DNA of 64,000 nt, from contig NC_084921.1 in the NCBI RefSeq assembly GCF_958298935.1, positions 2,738,001 to 2,802,000 on the forward strand. The letters run 5' to 3'. A program made the translations under genes and the position numbers. Below are positions 10,489 through 23,000 of the stretch, in pieces. The notes under the pieces were generated by a model. It ran no database searches and was not told where the DNA came from. It was given only the letters and a program-made list of their open reading frames with translations. This DNA comes from Phragmites australis (Eukaryota; Streptophyta; Magnoliopsida; Poales; Poaceae). Position 1 is the first letter of the stretch, and each line of letters begins with the position of its first letter.

Positions 10489-13400
10489 TCAAACAAAAGA
10501 CCAATTGACAAACATGAAGCAAATGCAGTGCGCGCCGTTGTCGTCGTCGGTCACCTTCCACGCCAGCGCCTCCTCGTACGACACCGGCCTGCCCAGGCTC
10601 GACACGCACAGCCCGCCCTGAATGCACGCGAACCCCTGCTCCATTATGCTGGGGAGGAGCTCTGTGCACAGGTTCTTCTTCCCTTGATCGTCGAAGACTT
10701 TCTCGAGGGTGATATCTTGGAGTGCCACCAGAGCCGTCTCAAGCATGTCGAGGCCCGATTGGTTAGCAAATGTGAAGACTGGCAGGGCCTGCATGGAAAT
10801 GTTGCACAACCAAGTCAAGGGGAGATTGTAACCCATCAAGGAGGAATCAGACGGTGAACGTTTCAGGATGTGGCTACCATCTTGTCGTTACGATTAAATC
10901 AGACAGTGAACACTAAACAAGGCCTAATTCTGCTGAACGGCGAAAATACTAGTTCACTTCATGTGTCTAAGTTGTCATCGTCTAGCAGGAAATGCAATCA
11001 TGAAGTTGTTGGTTCATCGTAAGCCATAGATCCGATCTACCATCCTATTACCAGAAGCTCCTAGCATAGCATCATTGCGGTTTTTTTTTTCTGAAAAAGC
11101 AGTGCCCACAAAAGCCTGAATGTTACTGTCACTATACCCTGTCTTTCAGACATAACACAACTATCCCAGATTGGTGAACGTTTCACTCCAAGCATGTTTT
11201 AGCGTTTTGTCTGACTAATTTTTGTGAAACAGTTACCAGGTAAGTTCTGAAATCCAATACTACCTGCGGATGGTCTCAACGTGCAACATCAAAGCAGTTT
11301 TCAGATTGTGGCAAGCAATGGAGCAAACCTTTAAAGAGCAGCAGAGTATAGCATTGGCATGATGCCAAAGGGCTTTAAGGCTCGGTTCACAGCCGCTGGC
11401 GTCTGCAGACTTGATAAGTTCGGCACCAAAGTGGAATCTGCACAAGCAAGCAGCATCAGTAAATAACCAAGTATCCGAATATATGCACAGTAAATACAAA
11501 CCACAAACCTGTAACTCTGGCAAATCCATCTGGAGAGTGTGTCTGCCTCCGGACTAGCAGCAGGCGTGCGTTTGATGCCGGCATGAGGAACGAGGCGCGA
11601 CGACGAGAGTGCCAGTGCTATCCTCTGAGCCGATGCGATGATGCTGCGCATATACTGCCTTGCCATGGTTGCAACACTATCCTGCAGGTGGCTCTCAAAT
11701 GCAAACTGAAACGCGATCGTCATCACAGCCTTGGAACCGGCACAAGCAGCATTCCCGGAACCACTGCCGGTTATCCTGCCCCGGGGCGTTCCAACTTCAA
11801 GGGTGGAAGCAAGGTCCAAAGTGCAGTTGGGACTAGATGTGTCCTGAGATGTGTATGCATGGTAAACGAATCAAGTAGAGTTCATTGGTAGCTCAAGAGT
11901 TGAAAAGCTACCTCCTCCCTGGGTGAGGAGGATTAGGTAAACTTACAAGACGAGAGTCGATCGGAATGATGCGGAAACCGGAAGGCAGCAGTGGGGAATC
12001 GTCACTGAACGATGCATCTATTGGTGCAAAGATGAGCTCTGAACAAGTGCCTGCAGTGTTCTCGTCTACCCCATTGTACATCTGCAAATTCAGTCGAGAG
12101 CACATTTTTTACAAACAAACATAAGGAACTTTCGCAAAGTTCAATCGAACAACATGATATAATGTTATGAGTCAGGAAATCTTCTTCATGGGTCTAATTA
12201 AGTAATTGGTGTCAATTACAAAGGTGTAAAAGTGGAACTAAAAGCTACCTGCAACAGAAACATGTCACGGTGCATGAGTGCGTCTTGATAATTACTGGCA
12301 TTTCCTATTTTTATAACCTCGAGGAACTGAAACAAGAAACAAAGCAAAACATTAAGAATAAGAACTTTGTTAGATTGGGTACGACAATTGCAATTCAAAG
12401 TAGGATAGGAGCTTACTTCTTCAGGGTCAAACGTGTGGGCTAAAGGAAGTATGACCTGATCACTAAATCCTCCGAGGCGAGACATAGGCAAATTGCAGAA
12501 ATTAGGTTTCATTGCAGAAGCAAAGAATGCATCTAAATTACTGTCAGCCCACTGTGACCGCTGTTCACGCATAAACCGCAGGAGCGATGGTGGAGAAACA
12601 TCCTAACAAACAGTAGCAGAATTGATGTAAAAATAAAATAAAATTGGACTATGCCTACAGCTACAAATTGTAACTGCAAGATGAAACCAACCTGCAGCAG
12701 CATCGATGCCTTTGCACAGAGAACACTGCGACTGGCTATGGGCAGGCCATTATTGAAAGTTGCATTGCAGTTGATCATTTTACTCGGTGATTTAGCAGAG
12801 ATACAAACATCGTCCACTCCATCGCTTTCAATCACAGACCACCCATCGTCAGCAAGCCCATTGAGAGCTTCATTGAAACCTCTGAAAAAGTGCAGAGATG
12901 TACAACTTTTACCGAAGAAGATTCGTAACAAGAACCATCAGCAATCTGTTTGTGCTGTTCAAGAAGCCAACCTGGTCAGCTTTTGGCTCAGAGCCCGCAA
13001 AGCAGCAGGCTGTCTTCCCCATCCGGTTATTACAGAACTGGTATCTTCATGCGCCACCTGCCTAAGATAGCGCAAAGCCTGGCTTTGCAAAATTTAGTCA
13101 GTCCATATAATTGACGTGCTATTTACAAGAGCAACAAGGAAGATTGTAGTTTATGCTGCTGTACCGCCATTGACATCTTCTGGGCAACCATTGCAGACGA
13201 TTCATACAGTGGACGCACAACTTCAGGCACGCTCCAAGGCTGTGAACACAAAGGAAGCTAAAATTTCTGCGATAGATGGACTTAAGTGTAGGCGATTGTT
13301 ATTAGTTTTCTGAATTGCATTACCTCCAAGTCCATATGATCAACGATGTGTATGACACTGCCTCCACCATCGCTAGGCCGGATCAAGAACCCACTAGGAA

Positions 13401-14999
13401 GCATCTCGCCCCTGATAAAAGGCTGGACAAGAGGCATGCTTGGGCCGCCTTGCTTGCTACTGAGTGATCTTTCGCATACCTTTAGAGCGACAACAGTCAA
13501 GCAGCTGGCAGGTGCATACATGCTAATTGCACATAAATGATTGATGCGCAGTAACTCACCACTAAACTTCCATCATCAAGTATGGAGGTGTACCGCAGCA
13601 GCCAAAAGTCGCGAGCTGGTTCCAGTGTCGTCGGAGCATAGAGCTAAAAACGAAAAAAAAAGGGATCGAAATTGAAGTTCATGATATCTAAGAAGTTGAC
13701 TCCCTTTCTTTCAGTTCAGCAATTTGAAGAAGGAACTCCTACCTGCATGTAGAGCAGCTCGATTGTGCCGTTGTTGCCAGCAGGCAGCACATTCACTACT
13801 TCCATGGACCGGCAATCGCGCAGCCACAACGGCCGGTCCTTGAGGATTTCAGCAACCTGAGGTTCACACAACCCAACACCGTACTCTGAGTTTCTCAGAA
13901 ATGACAGTGGCAAGGGGTGCAGAGAAGATAAGCAAAGAAGCTTACTTTCGCAGGCTCCATGCCCACGAGGCCGCAAGCTCGCGCAGCGACACCCGCGCAA
14001 CTATGCGAAATGGCAATGATTCCAATGGAATCCGGACCAGGCTGCAGGTGACCATGGCAAGAAAGAAAGATTGAACAAAGCACGCAAGAACTTCATACGC
14101 TGTTCAAAGGAAAAGGAAAAGGGAAACCAACCTTCATCCCGGGCATCTGGACCCACTCGACGGCGGTTCCGGTGGCCTTGGACAGAAACTCCGTCAATGT
14201 CTCGTCGGCAATGGACAGCAACCTGCAGAGACAACGAGCCGTCCATGTCGCGTACAGGTTGCTAGCTAGGCCAAAGCATGGCAAAGGCAAAAGGAACACA
14301 TGCTGGCAGGTAGTGACCAGTGAGCCAAGAGAGAATCGCGTACCCAGAAGGGCTCCCGTCGCGCGGCTGAGCCTGTGGCGCCGTCGCCACGTTCTGCTGG
14401 CCGCTGGTGACGACCGACTCGCAGCTCGTGTCCGTCGTCGCCAGCCCCGCCTGCAACGTTCGTCGACCGGCAGAGGGGCAGACGTGAGCTAATTAACAGA
14501 TCGAGTTGGATTGCAGCGAGTGGGAGGAGGAGGAGGACTCGAGACACGTACGCTCTGCGTCTGCTGGCGGTAGTAGCCGTTCTCGTAGACGAGCCGCGAG
14601 ACCTGCTTCTGCAGGCGGTCGTTCTCCTCCATGAGCAGCTTGTTCATGGCCGTCAGCTTCCGGTTCAGAACCTGCAGCCGCGACGACTCCTTCCGCTGCT
14701 TCTCCCGGCACCTACATACATGCCATCAACTGAATTAGGATCAAGAACTGGTCGATCGAGCAGGAAGAGGAAGATGCAGGTGATGGCGTTATTAATCACC
14801 TGCGGTTCTGAAACCAGACTTTGATCTGCTTAGGGTCGACGTTGGCGAGGACGGGGCAATCACGGACGAGCTGCTGGCGGCGCAGCGAGCTCGGCTTGGG
14901 GCACTCGTAGTAGAGCTTCTCCAGCGCCTCCACCTGCTCCGGCGTGTACCGCACGTACTTGCTCGCGTCCATCGCCGCCGCCTCCTTCGCCGTCACCAT
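10489..14999 (-). CDS. HOX29: Class III homeodomain-leucine zipper transcription factor (HD-ZIP III)
   Basis: Seventeen coding exons join into one frame of 840 codons plus stop: 14999-14800, 14711-14552, 14450-14344, 14222-14132, 14041-13946, 13856-13743, 13643-13560, 13479-13324, 13239-13165, 13078-12972, 12881-12692, 12602-12417, 12326-12249, 12081-11947, 11843-11509, 11437-11329, 10788-10489. All introns are GT-AG and phases agree. In order: homeodomain (about 14-76, KQIKVWFQNRRCREKQRK), leucine zipper (77-115, KLTAMNKLLMEENDRLQKQV), START domain (about 155-370, with EWVQMPGMK at the miR165/166 site), HD-SAD region, and C-terminal MEKHLA domain ending NWSFV. Length and exon plan fit the family, which sets adaxial polarity and vascular patterning. 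The N-terminus (MVTAKEA..MDASKYVRYTPEQ) and DTSCESVVTSGQ segment point to the ATHB8/ATHB15 clade, like rice HOX29; the clade call is inference. No upstream in-frame ATG competes. Confidence 0.96.
14032..14142 (-). promoter_or_regulatory. miR165/166 target site, split by intron 4
   Basis: Exon 4 ends CCGGGATGAAG (14142-14132) and exon 5 begins CCTGGTCCGG (14041-14032). Joined, they form the 21-nt site complementary to miR165/166 in the START-domain coding region of HD-ZIP III mRNAs. Compared with the common CTGGGATGAAG form, one position is C instead of T near the 5' edge. The site exists only in spliced RNA. Family knowledge: this site restricts HD-ZIP III expression to the adaxial and vascular side. 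Confidence 0.93.
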
Positions 15000-16049
15000 G
15001 TACTCTCTCCGGTCCCCGCCGGCCGGCCGCCGCAATGCGACACCAAGAACTCAGACACCGAACAACCAAACTAACCAACCAAGCGCGCCAACGTCTCAGC
15101 TATGGCCGCAGTTTAGTAGCTCGTATAGCTGCTCAGCTAGATAGCTCTAGCTAAAGAAGCTAGCCGGTCGTGGCATGCAGGCATTGGCGACTTGGTGATC
15201 AAGTGGAGTGTAAGTGGAGGGAGCAGGGGGGACGCATGTGGGCTGTAGCTGCGGCGTTGGAAGGAGTAGAAGAATAGCATGGGGTCATGGGCGCAGGGGA
15301 CGAGAGGCCATGGCCGGAGCACCGGTGCGGCTTTCCTCTAATGCACGGACATCGGCAAGCACAAGAAGGACTGGTGCTTCTGGAAACGGGCCGGAGCTGG
15401 GACTGCTACCACGAGCAATGCAAGCTGCTCGTCTTCTTTAAACAAAACGCGAATCGATCCTGCAGCAGCAGCTGCTGCTATTAGTTTTTGGAAAAGGATG
15501 GTTCCGTGCTGTCTCCTACAACTTCTGCCATCTGGGACTCGCAATTTTGTTGTAATATTCGCCGAAAGCAAGCAACAATGCTTACCTGCATGCTACTTCC
15601 CTTTTGCAGTTTTAATTGCAGTTTTAATTGCTGGTCACTACGGATAGTTACAAAAAGGTTCAGGCCCCGTTTAGAATTCAGCAATTTCACAAGGAACAAT
15701 AGAACTCTCATATGATTTTTGTGAAACAATATAATTTCACAAGGAATAATAGAACTCTCATATGTTTTTTGTGAAACAATATAATGTTTGGTAAGAGTTC
15801 GTGGCAGATTAGCGAACAAGTTTACCACAAATAATTGAGAGCTTTCTGCACATGCTTTCGGAGATTCGAAGCTTTTCTTTTTTCTCTCTTTGTTTTTCTA
15901 TCGGTAGAATACAACCTGCATCTTTTTCTTTACCCATCATGCCGTGAGAGGAGCGAACAAAATAAAATTTAGCAGCAGTGCTTAAAGGAATCCCTTTTCC
16001 TTTTTCTTTTAGCTCTCCTTTTAATATTTTTACAAGCGTTGTACTCAAT
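15000..16049. other. 5' flank of the HD-ZIP III gene
   Basis: Upstream region of the minus-strand gene. No convincing TATA box or other gene is seen. It contains the 50-bp duplication at 15683-15782. The open frames at 15137-15571 have no recognisable product. Confidence 0.45.
15683..15782. repeat. Two tandem 50-bp units
   Basis: AATTTCACAAGGAACAATAG..GTGAAACAATAT (15683-15732) is followed directly by a near-identical copy (15733-15782). It is preceded by GGCCCCGTTTAGAATTC, a start resembling grass MITE termini, so it may be part of a small DNA element. Confidence 0.8.
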
Positions 16050-17760
16050 ACATTCCCCCTGACTCAGGGCGTGAACTCTCTCGATCACCTAAACAAATTG
16101 GTGATATTTCCCCATAGAATTTCGTGAATTCGACAATATCATATGGCTCCCTGATGTCCTCTATACGCATAACAGAATTTTCTACTCAGTCTAAAAGAGT
16201 AAATTTTCTACTACTATTTTTTACTATGAAAATAAATTGTGAGGAACGGTGACATACTAAGAGAGATAAATTAGGACACCTAGAAACTAATAGCTTCAAA
16301 AATTTCACAAGATAAATATATCTCAATTTCTATCTAAATGTGCTCAAAATTTTTCTAGTGTGTCTCATCTACTACTCAAGAGGATTACAATCTACTCTAG
16401 CAAGGTAAATTGAGAGTATGTAAATGCGGAAGCGAAATAAAGTAGAGAGGTAAACTCAACACAAGAGATTTTTATCTTATGATATCGGTGACATATAAAA
16501 CACCTCTAGTTCACGTTAGAGCTTTACAAAGGATATGCTCCCAGTCGTCAAGTCTCTTCTGGTCACGACTCTTGAGATACCAAGTCAGACAAAGCCTCAA
16601 GCACAATGAGCCACCAAGCCACCAAGACGATGTCTCACCACTAATCTCTCTTTCGATCACTTATACGTCGTCTTCACTTCGGAGCTTTAATCACAAAGAC
16701 AAAGGCATCCACATCCCCACACAATCTTCTTGTCACCGCTCCACACTAAGTCGGATGATCAACAAGTTACCGGTAAGTCACAAAGCCTCTAAGGCGTCGA
16801 TGTAACTCTCAGTACACGATTGGATTACTCTTATATCCACTCTCTATGTTGCAGCACCTAGCAACACTTCTCTCTATTCCTATAAGCACTAATCACTCTC
16901 TAATGGTGTATTTAATTACCTTGGATGAACACTTTAAGTACTTCGATGGTTTGGATGTCTTCTCAAGTGTATATGAGCTTCTCTGGACTCTAGCACCTTC
17001 AAATGGCCGAGTGGGTGAGTATTTATAGCCTCAACATCGCCAACTAGCCGTTGCTCCAATGGCTCAACTTTACTGTGAATAGTGGATGATCCGATGATAA
17101 CAGTAGTACAAGCACCGGACCATCCGATGTGTATAACCTCAGAAACTAGCCGTTAGAATCCACTTAGAACAACTTCTGAACACAGGATTATCTGATGTAT
17201 ACTTCATGTCTATTACCAGACTATCTGGTGTGTATACTTGAGCCTAATCGAACCAACTTCTTCACTGTTCAACTGTCCGATGTATTGATCTTTCGATCAC
17301 CAAATCTTCTGATGTGTATAGATTCATCTTCTCTGAGTTCTAGAAAACATTCCGGTATGCACTATCTTTTCATCACCGGATCTTCCGCTGTATTGATATT
17401 CAGTCTTCAACAATTGCAGAGCTTCTATTAAATACTCCGGTGTATATTGATTCTGATCACTGGACTTTTCGATGAGTACAATCTCATTTCAGCTTAGTTT
17501 TCTATTCTTATGTAAAATGCTCCGGTGTGTACACTTGTGGTATCATCGGGCTATTTGATGTAGTAATTTTCTCTGTAACTTCTTCAATTCAATCAAACTT
17601 TATTTCGACTTTGATAACTTCTTCATATATTGCATCTATGAGATCTACTAATCATATATTCTTAACAAACATGTTAATCATAATAACTATATTATCATTA
17701 ATCATCAAACTCACAATTATAATATAATAAAACCATTTTCGCTACAACATATAAACTCTT
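16050..17760 (-). repeat. CCGGTG-rich grass repeat, copy B
   Basis: In reverse complement this matches copy A at 1-907: the block with GAGCCACCAAGCCACCAAGA (16609-16628), GGATATGCTCCCAG (16530-16543), the TATA-bearing stretch near 17020, and degenerate CACCGGA/TCCGGTG motifs at 17100-17580. Its far end (GTTAATCATAATAAC..ACAATTATAATATAATA, to about 17750) matches copy C near 52600. The left boundary near 16050 is approximate. Probably LTR-retrotransposon sequence; no coding capacity is recognised. Confidence 0.6.
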
Positions 17761-20018
17761 TCTTCGTACCTTTGCACTACTAGTGAGCGATATTTGGAGA
17801 CCGAAACAAAACAACAAGAGTAATCGGGAGACCTGGCGAAGACCAGAGGTTGTTCCTCGAGATTGGAGACTGCTGCAGGGCAGCAGATTTCTTTCCCTTG
17901 GATTTTTGAATGGCACGAGGCGAAGGGAGGTTAAAATACATCGGGTCGGGTTGCGCAAACGCAAAAGACCAGGGGCAAAAGCGGATTTCTCTCGGCACCT
18001 GGAGCCCGATTAAAGGCGCAACCCACACACTGTAAGTGAAATCGTACTCTCACATCTCCTCCACTATCACATCAAAAGGTGACTAACAGCTAAATTGCTC
18101 GGTTCAGTAACGTTTGCGTTCACTTTTTCACCCACCCATGGTGTTGACCGTAGATAGAGCCCGTGGTTATCCATGGAGCTCAAATTGCCAATCAATTCCT
18201 GTGCCCTAACCACTCTATTATGGAGTGATTTCAAGGAGTTTAACTAGGTGCTGTTTGTGACATTTTTCTAAAACGGATGGTTCAGTTCGTGATTTTTAGT
18301 TGAAAGTCCGGCCCTCCTGCATGGACGCATGAATGTGCAAACGAATTTCATTATGAGAACGCAATTCGATCTGTTTGTACGATATGATTCAGTGTCTGTG
18401 TTTGTTTTCGGCGGTTAGCTCCTGGCCCCTCCAATTCCTTTTTCTTTTTTCTTTTTTGCGAACTCTTGTGGTTATGATTCTATGGCATCATTTGGCACTG
18501 CAGTGTCTTTTTAAGATTTTTTTTTTAAAAAAAATACTCTAGTGTACTTTCATACGAAATTAAGGAACATGTATTTCAGAGCTAATTTTTTTTTTACCAG
18601 AATTGTCAGAGAAGCTTCTAAAAGAAAGGACTGCCGAAGATTCTACTGGATAAATGCTACAGCCCTAAGCAGTATATGCAATGCGAATATGCCCAAAATC
18701 GTTTTTCTTTTTTTGTGATCATTCAGCTAGACAACAAAATATACTTCTTTCACACGACAATACTTGATCCTAATAATTATAGTCCTCTCCAGAACCTTGA
18801 CTAAAAAGCACTAGACATTTCTGTTCGAATCTAACAGAAAACGAATTGACAATGCAGGCTTATTCGTTATCTATCTTCCACCTGTATACTTGGCAATGAT
18901 GCCGTATTTAGTACTGGTAATACGGATACACCAAGCATGGTCGACAGAACCAGGAAGCCATCAGCTTGACAGCTGCAAGCCAACCATACTGGTCCACACG
19001 GCACTTGCCAAGACCACACTTTCTCTCATATCAAAACTCAAAAAGAGATACTCCATGTTTTTCTTTTTGTGAGGAGAAGAGATACTGTACTACTATTATG
19101 TTTTGCTTGCAAACGTAAGAAAATGAAAAGCTGGCCAAAGCTAAAAAGCTATGGCTTGTCCTATCCCACTACCAACCACTTACCTGGATCTGACGTGTCA
19201 TGGCCTGGATATGCACACCTCTTGTGTTATTCTAAACCAACCAGTCAATCATCAATTCAAACCCCAATTTGGCCTCCCCTGATTTGCCACAATTCTTACC
19301 AAGGCCTCCCGCTTTTTGAACACCCAACAAACCCAGCTTTTGTATAATTCTAAGTTCCCAACACATCACCAATCCCTCCTTTTACTGGGCAATCAACCTT
19401 TCTTAACAATACCACCAAAACCAGACTTTTCCTCCACTTGATAATGGTGGTGGCCAAATGGAATGCTTTGGGTTTTAATTAAGGTTATCAAGGAGCACTA
19501 AGCATATTTAAGGTGTAGATGCAAGGAAAAGCAATCAGGCATGGCAGATAATGAAATGGAATGGAGGGGAGCCAGGAAGACCAAACGTGCAGGCCACTAG
19601 CACTTGGAAAAGGTGGTGATCCGAACAAATTCCGGGACACCCTGCTCAGTGGAAATGAATGGTGTATGAATTGACAGCTGCTGCAGTACAAAACATAGTC
19701 GGCAAATCATTACAGAAAATCTCAACAGGTAACTGACAGATGGTAAAATGCAATTCGTATTTTCCACCACAAAGCATACTGGCCTTGATTAGATGGGCAA
19801 GCTAACTCATCGAATGAAACTGACCTCAAGATACCCCTTAAGTGATTGCTGCCGCACAACTTTCCGGTCCAAACAACTGGTTCATCGATGAAAAAGGGAA
19901 TATCCCCGTCCTTTTGAGACACCTGGGATAGATGATGAATCCTGTAACAGGATGTATTTGATTAACATGTGTTCCGTAGATGGTGAAATGAAAAAGAGTG
20001 AAAGTCATATCTGGCTGA
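17761..20018. other. Intergenic, 3' side of the TMX2-like pseudogene
   Basis: No gene is recognised. GC-richer sequence at 17780-18010 has open frames on both strands without family resemblance. The 19700-20018 stretch would be the 3' UTR of the TMX2-like gene. Confidence 0.4.
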
Positions 20019-23000
20019 CTAACAACTAGATAGGTATTCAATCAACCGTCTGTCAAGATCGAAATGCTGGCAGAAGAAGTTTCTGCAGGAAATATATAAG
20101 CATGTTATTAACCATCTCTCGCAAAAGCAATACCACAAAGTAGGAACACGTCAGCAGTACTTGATGTAGCTGAGTTTCATGCTAGGCCATTGAGGAAGAC
20201 TGGATTGCTAACTGAAGTTTCAGGGGTTCAGTCATTGGTGCCTCAATAGCTCAATATGTTTATCTCATCAACACTTTGATTGAAGTACAAAGCCAGATAA
20301 CCAACCCGGATGTTTTGTCAAAACTAAAACGAAAGTGAACTTGGGAGTCAGACTGTATTTCATGCTGTCTCCTTTCACACCATTCTTTAGGTAGGCCATA
20401 TTTCATTACTTCACTTTCATCAATTTCTTCAATGTTTACTAAAGCTCACCATCCTAACTAGCTTATCTCCCCACACCTTTTTTTCATTTCAGGACCATGG
20501 TTATCTGTTACTCATCAATTAGAATAACCAATTACATCAATAGTATACTACTAAAAAAAATTTGAATAAAAACTCTTCAGAAAAAGAACATAAATATAAT
20601 CCTAAGTCCTAATATGCTTATGTGCATAGTAAATAATACTATTACAGTCATGCATGTAGTTTATAAATTACATAGAATGTTAAAGACCTTACTCAAGAGC
20701 ATGTTGATCAAAACGACAAAATTCCAAAGCTATGTGAAATTATGCAAGTTGATTCATAAAAAAAGGGAAATATGAAGACCATAAGAATAACAAGTGATAA
20801 TAACCTTAGTAACTTTTGGCACAAATATTTTTGATTCACTTGTGATTCCCGGGAACCGAGCAACTTCAGTCGCCTTGTCAAACAATATATAAGTGGGAAG
20901 ATGATCTGTCCAATTAAATCCAACAGGCAGAATGTAACACTTTTTAGAAGGAAAGGACTAAGAATATGCTCGGCGCAATCAAATGAAGAGTTAATAGACC
21001 ACATAAGACTGAAATGCAAGCACTCCAACTCTCCAACCCAAACAGGTAACAGTCAACAGCATAGCTTATTAAAAAAACTAACAAAATTACCCCACATGGA
21101 TATCCCAAACTTTGCTGCAGCATTTGGGAAATGCCCAAGGTCAATTAATCCGAAAGAGATGTTCTTGTTGGAGTATCTGCATTAATAGAATGTGAACATG
21201 CAATTAATATAAAGCATGAGCTATACTATGTTCAGGACAAAATAAAGATACTCGGTAGTTTCTTCAACTGATTTGCAGATATTGATTGGGAAGCATTAGT
21301 GTCTTAATAAGAAAAAGGGTGTATTTCAGGAGCAAGTAATGGTTAGTGTCATGTGGCTGCAAGAGAGAATGACAAGGAAGATCTAATGCTTCCATCTGAG
21401 TTTCAACCTCTCAGCACACACAAGGAGATTTTGTTGCAGGATTTTACACTATACAGCACAGAAGCATGGAAACTCCACAAGGTAGTAATCAATCAACAAA
21501 TTCAGATACTTACGTATTAGAGAGTTCAGGCAGAACACTACTAGCTTGTATGCATGTTGCTAAAAATGAAGTTCGGAATTCAACCTGTTTAAAAGCAAAT
21601 AACTGATGAGATCAAAACCAGCCTCTTCACTTTATGAGCTAGAAACTCCTAAGATAGTTCTTCAAAAAGCTCCTAAAAATTCCCTCACTAACCAAAAGAA
21701 AAAGAGAAGGCACACTGCTTCTTTTGGTGGGGCCATGACAGTTTAGAATGATCAAATATTGATATTAACGTTGCCAAAGTTACAATTTCAATCATAGGCA
21801 ATAGAGTTATATAGCAACAACTGTATTTTCTAAATATAGCAATTCAGCTGATTGCTATCAAACTATATGAAATTCTGCTCAGTATCCTACTCACTTCAAA
21901 TAAGATAAAGTGACACATTTATACTTGTAGGTGCCTACAAGTCTTGCACAAATGACAAAGTAGGCAGGAATTTGGTGAATGAAAGTGGAGAGATAATGAT
22001 ATTAGATAAGAAACATGTAAAATAAGTTACCAGCCAAAATTGTGATGTATGTTCTTCAGTTAGCAGGCTTTCCAGTTGCAATGGGGTCAAGTGATTTGAA
22101 TGGCCTAAGCAAAATAAATATCAGTGCAATTAAGAGAAAACAGTGCAATGTTTGGTATTGTAGTAGAAAACGATGAACAAAAACAAATGCTTCTAAACTA
22201 GGTACAAAAATGGACAAGTGGTTGATTTGAAAGATGAGAGACGAATCTCACTTTCATACTGCCATATAATAGTCCAGAAATTATTCAATAGTATCATATT
22301 TTTAGCTTTTGGATGTATACAAGAGCACAACTATAGGGAAAAAAACTAATACTCACACATAGTAAAAGGAAAATAAATGCTGAAACATAATTTCAATGCA
22401 TTAGTACACATGCTCGTTCTCTATTCAGCTACAAACTTTATTTTAAGTACCAAGGTTTGTACTAGTGGTAATCCCAGTTAAGCTCAATTTATTTCAGAAC
22501 AATCCAGTCTAGGAACTTCACATTAAAAGCTGGTAGCCCAAGTTGTAACAAGTCTCTCTCGTCGACTGCACCCAAATTTTGATTGCCTTTGCTTCTAAAC
22601 ATAATATCTTAAAAAAAAAAGAAAAAAAAAAGACGCCATCGGCCAAAGTCCAGTCCACCCTGAATACAGGACAGTTGGACGTAGTGTTTCATTCAGTACA
22701 GGGCCAATTACCGCCAATGCGAGCACTGTATTAGTATGGCCAGTTAGATAACCGGTTCAGGATTGCCTTGTAATAGAGGTGCTCTGAGAATACTGACAAG
22801 AAATATCACATTCAGCGATTGCCTAATGGTACTCTTGCAACCTCTCACTTTACCAGATGCAAAATTTCTTATATTGGTTTCAAAGCTCATTATCAATCAT
22901 TTAACAAGTTAGTTTCAGATGGTTTTAGTCTCATGTAACACGTGGGTCAAATTTTACTCAAAGAACAAGATGCAAACGAGCACACCAAGGGTGCAGAGCA

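Noticed and set aside
10459..10857. Plus-strand open frame of 132 codons
   Set aside because: It is antisense to the last HD-ZIP III exon, whose minus-strand frame is continuous with the rest of the protein.
14172..14547. Overlapping GC-rich frames on both strands
   Set aside because: They are shadows of HD-ZIP III exons 3 and 4 and their introns.
15000..15035. N-terminal extension of the HD-ZIP III frame
   Set aside because: The upstream extension starts at TTG, not ATG. The ATG at 14999-14997 is the first one in frame and fits the family.
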